This document shows positions 47,366-59,300 of a DNA stretch of 64,000 bases, in pieces. The stretch covers positions 124,001 to 188,000 of the forward strand of contig NZ_MAIQ01000002.1 of assembly GCF_001678845.1 (NCBI RefSeq), given 5' to 3'. Under the pieces are notes generated by a model. It did no database searches. It was not told the DNA's origin and saw only the letters and a list, made by a program, of their open reading frames with translations. How positions within the stretch are numbered: position 1 is the stretch's first letter; the number at the start of each line of letters is the position of its first letter. A program made the translations under genes and the position numbers. This DNA is from Christensenella intestinihominis. GTDB taxonomy: Bacteria > Bacillota > Clostridia > Christensenellales > Christensenellaceae.

Positions 47366-50300
47366 TTATTCGCCGAAGCGTACGTTTTCAAACCGCAGCG
47401 TGGTCGTGAATTCACCCCGCAGCGTGGGCACGTTGCCCGGCGCGTAGCCGAACACGTCGCCCGCATAGGTAAACATGCCCCTGCTCGCCGGGTCGTCGCC
47501 CGTCGCAGGCTTCACCGCCAGCGTTCCCATCCTCTTCACGCCGCCGAAGTCCGCCCCCGGCATCAGGTTAAACTTGCCCATGGCGTTAAACGCCGTCGCC
47601 TTCTCGCTTTCCACGCCCTGCATATACAGCGTCAGCGTGTTGCTCGTGAGCGGCGTGCCCGGGGGCACAAGCGTGAAGGTGTTGTCCGGCTCCGCCTCGA
47701 AGTTCGAGACGGAAAGCCGCGTCTTCACAATATTGGAATTGTTCGTCACCGTATACGTGGGGGCCGTGAAATCCGCGCCCATCACGTTCGGGAACGAAGC
47801 GAACATCAGCTTCATCGGCACCGACACATTGATGACGTTCTTCTCGTCGTACATCTCGCGCACCGCGATGTTGCCGCTCCTGTCCGTCGCCTGCACATAA
47901 TGCGGCACGTTGTTCACGTCCGCCTCTACCTCAAAGTAATATCCGTTCTCCACATCCGGGTCTTTTGCCGCCGTGTTCGGGAAATCCGTTTTATTGCCGC
48001 TCCACAAAATCGCGGAATCTTCCACGCCCGAAACCGCGTCCGTCACCGTAAAGGCGATGCGCCACTTGCCCGAACCGAGGTCCGTGAAGGACACGTTGTC
48101 GATGAGCGGCGGGGTTTTGTCCGCGTCCACGCGCTGCTTGGCCGATACGTTGCCCACATTGTCCACCGCGAACACATAATACGGCTGTTCCGCAAGCTCC
48201 CCGGTCACAAACGTGCCCGGCGTTTCCGCGCTTTCTTCGATCTTCACGCAGCCGTCGAGCGCCGCCGCGTCGGTGATCGTTTCGGGCAGCGCGTCCGCGC
48301 TTTCCGAATAATATACGCCCGCATATTCGCGGAACGGCCCGTCCTGCTCGTCTGTTCCGCCCATGCCCGAAAGCGTATCTTCCACCGCCGCGGAAATTGT
48401 CATCGTATCCTTGTCGAACACGGGCTTTTGCACCGTCGGCGCGGAAGCGTCCACCTTTGTTACCAGCATCTCCTGCGCCGAACGGTTGCCCGCCGCATCA
48501 TAGCCGATGAAATAGAAGGCCTTGCCGTCCGCCCCAATATCCTCGCGCACCGGCGTTGCGGGCGCGTAAGCATAGGTTTTCAGCGCTTCGCCTTCCGGCG
48601 CGGTGAATACGTCCGTTCCGTTTTCGGCGGTTGCGTCCTTGTCGTCGCTCCAAAACAGCGTCTTGATGCCGCTTGAAATAAAGCGCGTGCCTTCCACCCA
48701 CTTGTCCTCTTCCGAAGCCGTGGCGCTGAGCAGCTTGCTTGCCGCCCAGTTTTCGGTTTCCTGCTTCATGTCCGTAAACGCGGGGCCTTCCTTATCCACA
48801 AGCACGGTTACTTCCACGCTCTTCGTGTAATCGTTCCAGTTGCCCGCATTGTCCACGGCGCGCAGGTAATATTTGGTGGTCGCGTCCGGCGGGGCAAAGG
48901 TTGCCGTATAGCTTCCGCTGCCGTCCTCCGTAAGCTCGTACGCCATGTCGTCCAGCATCACATCCGCGTAAACGTCGGGGCGGTTTTCCTTCATCAGGTA
49001 TACGCCCGCGATCCCGCTCGTAAAGCCGCCGGTGTCGACGTCTTTCACGTTCGCCGCCGTAACGGTCACCTCCGTGCAGGCGGCGTTCGCCCATGCCGGG
49101 GCAACCGTCGTGTCCGCCGCCGCGCCCACATCCGGCTTGGTGGCGTCCACGAGCAGCGTATCCGTGCCGATATAGCGGACGTTCCCCGCCGCGTCGTTGA
49201 TGCGGATATACACATAGTTCGCCACATCGGCGACCAGCTTGGCATTCATGGGGAACTTCCATCCCGTCGTCAGCGCCTTGAGCTCGTCCTCGGTGAGCGG
49301 CGTTTCGGATATCCTGTAGCGGAAATCCGAAATCTCGCTCATGTCGTCCTCCGTATATTCGAGGCTCACGCTCTCCGTTTTGTTGTAGTAATAATTTTTG
49401 TACGGCGGCGGCGGCATACTCGTCCATTCGTTGCTTTTGACCGTGATCTTGCCTTCGGGGGCCGTCCGGTCGCTCCTGATTACCACCGTTTTCTCCGGCC
49501 CGAGGTTGCCCGCGCTGTCCACCGCGCGGAAATAATACGTCAGCTCGCCCTGCGCCTCCGGCGTTTCATCCACCGTCGCCGTATAAACGCCGCTTACGTC
49601 CGTTTCGCTGAGCGTCATTTCCTGCGCCTCCGCCATGTTTTCCGGGGTGATCGCCGCGCTGCTGTAAAGCACCCTCGCAACGCCGCTCACAAATTCGCCC
49701 GCCTTGCTCGTATCCTCTTTAATATCCCCCACGGTAAACGTGAAGGTTTCCTGGTTCGTCCATTCCGTTTCGTCCGCCGCCGGTTTGCCGAGCGTAGGGC
49801 CGAGCGTATCCTTGTAAACATCCGTGGAAAGCGGATCGCTCACATTGCCCGCCTGGTCCTTCACCCACACGTAATACGTTGTTTTGCCGTCCACGGGCGT
49901 CACCGTAATGTCGCAGGTTTCATCGCCCGCCGTATAACCGTCCGCTTTCGTCGCTTTGGTTACATCGCCTTCCGTGCCGTACCACACTTCCGCCGCGCCC
50001 GAAAGCGCGTCGGTGATGCCGCTTGCCTGAAGCGTTACGTCCGCGCTGTTTGTATAGCTGTCCGCCGCAGAAAGCGGGTCGTGCGTCAGGCCGGTAAGCT
50101 CCGGCACAGCCGTATCGCGGTAGATGGTGGTGGTATATGCCTCGCTCGCGTTGCCCACCGTGTCCTTCACCCACACGTAATACGTCGTATCTTCGTCCTC
50201 CGTAACGGAAACGGGGATGTCGCACTTTGACGCGCCTGCCGTATAGGCCGCCTGCGTCGCCGTTTCGATCACATTTTCCGTGTTGTACCACACGGTATCC

Positions 50301-53300
50301 GCGCCGCTCTTGTCGTCCGCGATTTCCGTCAGCTTCAATGTGTAGTCCGTCCCGTTGTTATAATTGTCCGCCGCGGTTGCCGGGTCGTGCGCCAGCGCCG
50401 CCGTCGGCGATACGTCGTCTATTTTCAGCTCCACGGAATTCGCGCTCACCGCGCGGTTGCCCGCCGCGTCGACGGCGACCACCCACCATGCCGCATCATA
50501 TGTCCTGATATCCGCGGACTTATATGTATCCGTCAGCAGGTTTTTGGTCATAGTGACCGCGCCCGTGGGCAGGCTTCCGTCCGCGTTCAGCACCGCGTTT
50601 TTATCCTGCGTGGCGAATACGGCTTTGAGGTTGCTGCCGCCCGTATCCTTCACCGTCGCCGTCACCTTCTTGGTCCACGACCAGAGCACCGGCTCCTGCG
50701 CGATATCCGCGACGGTCGGCACCGTTTTATCGATCTGCACGGTAAAGGGCACGCGCTCCAGTGCGGGCCTGCCGTCCGAGCCCGTCGCGTTCACATAGTA
50801 TGTCTTATTCTGCGCCGCCGAAATTGTCGCCGTCGCCGTCACCTTCTGCCCGGTCACATAGCTCATGCTCGTGCCCGACGAAGCGGTTTCGCTCTCCGAG
50901 AAATACACGCCCGTAACCGCGACGCCATCCGGCACGCTGATTGTGGCGGTAACCTGCACGGACTGGTTCGTCCACCCCGTGGGTATGGCGGTAACCGATT
51001 CGATTATAATATTTCCCTTCGCGATCTTGTCGATCGTGACGGCCGTGCCTGCCGAAGTGATATTTCCGTCGTTATCCTCGGCGTACACATACCACGTCTT
51101 ATTCTCTTCAAAAATGCTTTCCGTCTCATACAGGCCGGTGCCTGCGTTCAGCGTCATCTCCGTATCCGTGCTGTAGGGCGCGTCCATCCACTCGCTGCTG
51201 TACCAGACGCGCTTCACGCCGCTCATGCCGTCGGTGACCTCCGCCACGATCTTCTTGCTTGCCGCGTAGCCCTCCGGGCTTTGCGACGCGCCCACCACCG
51301 GCGGGTCGGTATCCGTTTCCTTGATTACATATTTCGCGTCCGTGATGGTGCGGTTGCCCGCGTTGTCGTAGGCAATGATGTAATAGCCCATGTAATCCGC
51401 CTGCGCGATATCCCCCGTGCTCCATGTGTCCGTCAGCAGGCCCTTGGTCATTTCATAGGCGTAGAGGCCCGCCGCTTTATCCACCACCGGCTCCGTCGCC
51501 GCATAGTCTGTCGAGATAAACGCGCGCGCAACGCCTGTGCCCGGGTCCTTGATATCCGTATACAGCACCATCGTTTTCTCTGCCGACCCTTTTTTCAGCA
51601 TAGGCGGCACCGTGATTTCGGGCGGAACGGTATCGATCCCCACAACCTGCACCGCTTCCGAAACGGAACGGTTGCCCGCGTTGTCGTACGATACGGCTAC
51701 ATAAATGCCCTCTGTTCGGATTTCGCCCGACGTCCAGTCCTGCGTGTTCACGGCGCGCGTCATGTTAAATTCTTCGCTTGCCGCCTGCGTCGCGTTCGGG
51801 TCGGTCGTGAGGAACGCGCGCGCTACGCCGCTGCCCGTTTCGCCGTCCTGGATGTCCACCGTAACCGTCTTGAAGGCCGTCGTCCCTTCCTCGTTCACAT
51901 AGGGCGCTCCGCCAAACACGGGCGCAACCCGGTCGATCTGGATCACCGGGACAACGGCATGGCCGAATACGCCAAGGCTGTCCTTCGCGACAATCGTATA
52001 AGGCGTATTTTCCGTGACCGCGCCGGACACCCACAGCCCGTCCGCGTTTTTCGTTAAAATGATGTCCCCTGCCTGCGGGCCGGTGTCGTCATGGTCGGCA
52101 ACCAGCGTGAGGTATACCTGCACGATGGTGTTGCCCGCGTTCACCGACGTATCCGCCGTAATCTGGGCGTATACGGTTTTTTCGCGCGCCCATCCGTCGG
52201 GGGTGGAGCCCGCCACAATCGTCGGCTCTCCTGTCGCCCATGCCTCCGTAACGACGAAATACCCTGAAACGGAGCGGTTTCCCGCGTTGTCGTAGGCAAT
52301 CACATAGTAATATTCCCCGTCGGCTGTCGGCGCGATTCCGTCCCCGGTTTCATAGACGTTGCCGCTTCCGCTTGGGGCCATCACATATTGGGCTTCCGCC
52401 GCTTCCGTCGCGTTTTGGTCCTTGGAAATAAAGGCATGGGAAAGACCGCTGCCCGCGTCGCTGATTTCCGCGACCGCCGTCAGCCTTGGCGACCTCGACT
52501 GCATATAATTGGTAATTTCCGGGCCAATATCGTCGATCCGGGAAACTGCAACGGCTTCCGACACCGTGCGGTTCCCGACCTTGTCGTAGGCGATCACATA
52601 ATATGTCCCTTCCCGCGTGATTTTCCCGGCGGTTTTATAGATTCCGCTGTCTGCGTCCGCTTCCATGACGTACGCGCTTTCCTCCGGCGCTTCCGCCGTC
52701 TTGGACGCGGATACGAACACCGTGTCGATGCCGCTCCTGGTGTCCTCCACCGCCGCTTCGATTCCCTTGCCCGACGCCCATTCGCCGGGCGTCACTGTGC
52801 AGTTCGTTATGGCCGGGCCTTCCCTGTCAACCATGTCGATGACAACCTCGATGCCCTTACGGTTGCGGTAACCCCTTGCGTTTTCCGCGTAAACATAATA
52901 TGTGCCCGGCGTTGTGATCGCCGGTGAAATATATTCGTTTTCCGGCGGCGGGTTTCCAAACTCGTCCGCCGTTTTATTCAGGTACATGTTGGTGCCTTCC
53001 TTCGCGTCATTGGCAACTGTTGTGTAAAACACCTTGCTGATCGCGGAGGCTGCGTCCGTCACCTGGGCCTTGATCGTTTTCGACTGCGCCCACCCGGTGG
53101 GCTCCTGCCGCGCGTTAAACACCTCCGGCGCCGGAATATCCTGCACCACCACGTGCACCCATGTTCCGTTTTCCGTCCGGTTGCCCAGCATATCTACCGC
53201 ATAAATGTAATATTCGCCGGTTTCCGTGACGTCGGGCGCCTGGTAAAGCCCTTCGCCCGCAATCTCCATCTCAACCGCGCCCGCGTCGTCTTCCGTCGCC

Positions 53301-56300
53301 CCGGAAAGGACGTCCTTCACAATGTATACCTTATCGATCCCGATTCCCTTATCCACGACATTTGCGGTCACGACCGCCGACCCATAGGTGCTTTGCAGCT
53401 CGTCCTGCTTGGCGTTTGTGATCTCCGGCGCGTCATTATCGATCTGCGTTACCTCGAGTTTATAGCCGTCCGGCGTGGTGTTCCCGGCGCTGTCGACGGC
53501 ATAAATATAATAGGTATTCTCGCCCACCGGGCTATAGGTCTCATAGACGCTCGATGTGCCTGTTTTGCGCATCGGCACGCCTGTCAGCGCTCCGCTTTCC
53601 TGCGTGGACCAGAACACGGTATCCACATCGCTCGTAAGGTCGGTCACCGTCACGGTCAGCGTCTTTTCCTTCGCCCATCCGTCGGGCGTTACCACGCCAT
53701 CCTTGATTTCCGGCGGCGTGATATCTTCCACGGAAACCGAGGACGATTTTGTGATATTGCCCGCGTTATCCTCCGCATACACATAACAGGTGCGCGCGGA
53801 ACCGATCATATTTCCGGCCGATGTGAAAATTTTGTTTCCGTCAGCCGTTGTTTCGCCCGTATCCTTCAGGTTCGTGCCGGATGTCGCGCCCGTTTCACTG
53901 TTGGACCAAAATACCCGTTTCACTCCGCTCAGGGCGTCCTTTACTTCGACCTTGAACACAAGCTCCGCTCCCTGAACGGTCATATCCTGCGCGGCCGAAA
54001 TGATTTCCGGCGGGTCCACGTCAATTTTATCCACTGTGACAGAGAAGTTCTGTGATACATTGTTCACCTTGTCGACAGCGTAAACATGGTATTCGCCTTC
54101 CGTAACGCCGCTGATCGTATAGGTGTTCGAGGACGTCAGCTTCATTTCCAGCTCCGTCAAGGTTTCTTCGTTTACGCATACCACCTTCGCGACGCCGCTG
54201 CCCGAATCCGTCACCGTAGCGGAAATGGATTTTGCATTGCTCCATGTTGTCGGCACCTGCGTAACATTGGAAACGGTCGGCGCCGTCACGTCCACGGCCG
54301 ACCCGAGGCTGTTTGTAATCGTCCCGACGGTCTGGCTCGTTTCATCTTCGATCCATGAAAACACCTTATATCCCGATAAGCTGCTGGACACGCCGCTTGG
54401 CAGCGAAACCGTAACGCTGCCATTTGCACCGGTGATTTTCTGTACGCGGCCGACATATTTTTTCTTTGTCGAGGTATTGACGATCATCATGCCGATGTAA
54501 TTGTCGTCCCCGCCCTTAAGGCTGTTATACGTCACCTTGACGGTTCCATTGTTGTTGTTCGTAACAGCCATATTGGCGCTGAATCCCGCATCGCGTGTAA
54601 ATGCACGGAAAGTCGCTCCGCCTACGTCCGGGGTTGTCGACCATGTGGTCGGCGCCGTGCCGCCCGCGGCGGAAAGGGAAGTGCTCACGCCGGGCGCGCC
54701 GCCGCTTGATGAGGACGCAACAAACATCACCTTTCCCGGGATCAGGTTTACGCTCGGGCGCGCGCCGCCCTGTGAACGGATTTCTCCAAGTTCCGGGTCT
54801 ATCATCCAATGTGCAGTTGGAATGGCGCCCGACAGGCTCCCCGATGCTATGCTGGAGGTGCCTCTTTGCACAAGCTTCCCTTCATGGCGGTAATAGGTAA
54901 GGTAATCCACATACCGGTAGTAGCTTACCAGGGCCTCACCGGTAGATGAACCGTGCTTATCGCTGTAGCTTCCTTCCATATAATTATTCGTCGCCATCGG
55001 GGTGCCGATTGCCTTGCGCGAATCGTCGTTTGTGAAATACGCCGAATTCTGGAGGTCCTGGATACTCAGCGGGAACACCTTATCATAGAGCGTGTAGTTC
55101 GCACCGCTTCCATCCGCGTTGTCCGGCGTTGTAATCACAATCGGCGATGCAACAAGCAAACCCTGCTGTGTGGAACTAAATGCGTTCGTATACATCGGAT
55201 AATCCCAATCCACCGAGCATTTCGACGTAACTGTCGTGTCCAGGGCGCCGTCGCCCGGGCCGCTGTTCATCCAATAACGTGTGGCCGAGCTGGTGTTTTC
55301 GTACCCGCCGCCATGGATATTTTTGATGATATGGTATTGGGCGCTTCTGTATGAGTCAAACGACAGGAATGTGTGATGAAGCACATATTCCGATGTGAGG
55401 GTCACGACATCTCCATAGGTGCCCTGCCCGTCGCTCCTGATCGTCCTCCACAAAACGGGGCTTTTTGCGTTGCTGCCGGCCGTCTGCCAATATTCTCCAA
55501 ACCAAACCATCGCCCGGTTGGTATCGTTGCCCGATCCCTGGCCCATCCAGTACATCGGGTCGCCCTCGCCAATCGCTTTCAGGAGGCCGGTTACGTCGAC
55601 GGGCGTTCCGCTGGGGGTTATATTGCCCGCTTCGTCAATCGCGTAAATATAATACCTTCCGTCCGCCTTGATCGGGATGGAAGAGGTATAGGTCGATCCG
55701 GTCTGCAATGTCATCGGCGTGCCGGAGGTTGCCCCCGACGCGACAGACGAATAAAACACACTGGTAATGGAATTGCTGTTGTCCGTCACCGTGGCGGTCA
55801 GCGTTTTTTGTGCGGCAGCCCCCGTCGGGTTCTGGCTTGTACTTGTTACCACCGGGGGCGTATTATCTATTTTTTCTACCACAATCGCCGAAGACACGCC
55901 CCTGTTGTTTACAATGTCGTAGGCGACAATATAGTATGTCCCCAGGCCCAAAGGTTCTGTCTTGAAGATACTGCCCGACGCGGTCATCTTGGTGCCCGTG
56001 GTGGCTGCCGGGTCTGTTGTGAGGTATACACGGTCTTTATCGAGGCCCATTCCATAGTCGATTACGGTTGCCGAAATCGTTTTGTTGGATTTTGACCATC
56101 CCGGCGGGTCCTGCGAAATATTGCTGATCACCGGGCCTTCCTTATCGATGTTGGTAACTTTTACCGAGGCTTCCGAGCGCCTTCCATCCGAATTATAGGC
56201 AACAATATAATAGGTGCCATTGTTTGTAATATAGCCGCTTTCGTAGACGTCGCCTCCTTTATTCGTCATCAGGAAAGCATTGGATTCCGGCTCGGTTGCG

Positions 56301-59300
56301 CCGGATTTTGTAGAATAGAAAACCCTAGAAATGCTCCCGCCTCCCTGGTTCCTGACAGTAGCGGAAATCGTCTTTTGGATTGCGGGCGCGGTTGTATTTT
56401 GCTGCGCGTTTAAAATCAGCGGGAAGCTCGGAACCCGCACCGTCGATGCGGATACACTCCGGTGCTCAACCCCATCATAGGCGATTACATAATAATCCCC
56501 TGTCGTTGTAAACGCAGCCGTTTTCCAGATATTTCCCGAGGCCCGGCTCATATTAATGCCGGACGTCGCGTTTGCGTTTGTCGAAATAAAGGCGCGCGAA
56601 ATGCCGCTGCCCGCACCGTCGTCGAGGGTGGCATAGACAGCCATGTCATCCTCGTTATAATAATAGTCCGAGATTTTTGGGCTCTCACGGTCAATGCTGG
56701 TAACGTTAACCGAAACCTCCTTACGCTTCCCCTTGCCGTTATAGGCGACGATATAGTAGGTGCCTGTCTGTATGATTGTTCCCGAAGCATAAACGCCCCC
56801 GCCCTGGTGGGTCATTGCCGTTCCACTGCTCGCTCCCGACGTTTTGGAATAAAAAACCTTGGAGATTCCCGTTCCCGAATAGTCGGTTACATTGGCCAAT
56901 ATTTGTTTTTCCGTCGCCCAGCCCGACGGGGATTGCCTTTGGTTGGTTATAACGGGTAAATCACTCACGCCGGATATGGCGCTCGAAACCGTCCTGTTTC
57001 CCACATTGTCGTAAGCGATCACATAAAAATTTCCATTGTCGAAAAATTTATTGCTCGACCATGAATTGCCTCCCCGGTTATATAGGGTAATTCCGGAGGT
57101 TGCGGCGCTGTTTTTCGAGATAAACACCCGGTTTACGCCGCTTTGCCCGTCGGTAACGGTGGCGTACGCGGTCAGGCCTCCGTCGGTTGCGTCGGAGGTA
57201 AAGTAGACGTTGCTGACCGTAGGCGCGATCCGGTCAAAATTCTGCATGACGACCTGCCGTTCCGTCCTGCGCCCGGCTTTATCATATGCAACCAGGTACA
57301 TGGTTACCGAGGTTTGCTGTGACGTAATATTATCGATACGGTAGCTTCCGGTACTGGAAGACAGCCTGTTGCCCGTCGCCTGCCCGCTTTCATAAGACCA
57401 GAATACGTTGCTGATCCCGCTGCCCGTATAATCCTTTACGGTAAACGTCAGGGTTTTTGACGTTGTCCAGCCGCCGTTAAAGCTGATATTGCTGATTTCG
57501 GGCCCTCGCCATGTTACATCGGCGGAGGTCTTGGCAACTGCGGCGCTTGTCCTGTGGTTGGTTTCGCTTTCGTTCCACAGGTATAATTCCAAATTGCTGC
57601 CTTGCAGGGCTGTCGGCAGTGTTATGGTCGCCGAACCGGAAGCGGAAGTGATTTTCGCGACCCTGCCCGCCCATTTTTCGTGGGTATCCGTATTAACCAG
57701 CATTGCCCCCAGGTAATTGTTTCCGCTGTAAGAGGCCCCGGTGTAATGGACGGTATATACTTTTGCATTGCTGCCATCCGCTTGTTCAAGCGATTGGATG
57801 TTGATCGATTCTCCCCCGCGCGCAAACACCCGGTAACTCTGCGCGTTGCCCGCATAGGCATACATCCACTGGCTGTTTTTATCCCGCGACGCTCCGCTCG
57901 ATTTTGCCAGCGTTCCGTCTACCGACGGCGCGCCGCCCGTGTTGCCTGCCGCCACAAACGTGACCTTGGTCGCATCAAGGTTCATCACAGGGCGCGCCCC
58001 CACGCCAATGTCGTTCCACATAATTACCGGAACCTCAAGCTGGCCGTTATAGCCCGAACGGTACATAAATTCGTGATCCGCAGGCGTACGCGTATACCAT
58101 GAATCCCGATAGCTGCTGTGCAGGTAACTATCCGACGGTGCGGAATTCGTCGTGCCGATGGTCGTACGGGAAGCGGCCCCGTTGGGGAAATATCTCGTGT
58201 TTTGCAATTCCGCCAGCGTCAGGGTATATATCTGGTCCGATGTGCTTTTTCCCGTTTTCCCGCCCGATTCCAGGGATGCTTTTTCCGCTTCCAGCGTGGT
58301 CGGCAAAATCCATGAGCGCTCCGTGCTGTTAAAAGCGGACGGCAAATAACCCGTGGACGAATAGTCGACAGCCGCGCCATCCCATGTGCTGGCGCCGCCA
58401 ACCATCCACGCGCGCAGGTTGCTGCTGGTGCCGTCGCTCCTGTAATAATGGATGCTCTCCATGTCATAGCCGACGTTTTTCAGCATATATTCGCTCATCA
58501 GCATAATTTTGTTGTTATCGCTGTAAAGGACCCGGTTCAGCACCGGTTCAGGATTCGAGTCGCTGTATTGGTCAAAGCTGCCGAACCAAACCATGGCGCG
58601 GTTGCTTTCGTTTGTCGCCGTCCCGGTCCAGCCGTCCATGTAGAAATTCGGATTTGTCCCGGCATTGGCGGCGGCATAAAGCGACGCGTCCACCGTGAGG
58701 GTCGCCGCTTCCGAATAGACGGTATCCGCGCTTTCCGCCGCCAGCGCCTTGGTGGGCGCAAAAAGGTCGAACAGCGAGGCCGCCGGCGCTTCCCCGGCGG
58801 AGACGCGGCAGCGGTACTGGTAACCGTTCTGGGACTCGTCACCGGCCGTTTCAAACGTATACTCCGGCTCGGTCGCGCCCGCAATATCCTCCCATGTGCT
58901 TCCGCCGTCCGTGCTCACCTGCCACTGGTAAGCCGCACCCGGCAGGTCGCTTGCCGCAACATTAAACTCCGCTTTTTGGCCCGGCACAACCGCCTGGTCG
59001 CACGGGTTCATCGTAATTTCAAGGACGGATTTAAGATACAGGTTCTTGATCCGGCCATACGGCAGCGCGCCGCTTTCTTCCGGGCTGAACCCGCTGTGCA
59101 GCATCGCGTCGTTGGGAAGCTCCGAGTCGTCTTCCGCCGTGCCGCCCGTGCGCCACTCCGTCACTTCCCCGAACAATCCGTAATAGATTTGGTTCCTGTC
59201 TATTCCCGTATTGTTATTGAGGTCAATGGTATGGTCCTTTCCATCGAACGTGCCGCTAAACGGATTTTCCGCCGTGCCGATGGGCGTAAAATCCCCATCC

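Noticed and set aside
47150-58102. Long open frames on the plus strand opposite the giant and paralog genes (for example 47150-48676 and 50387-52057)
   Set aside because: They are mirror images of repetitive GC-rich coding sequence, Arg/His-rich, without ribosome sites or recognisable domains.
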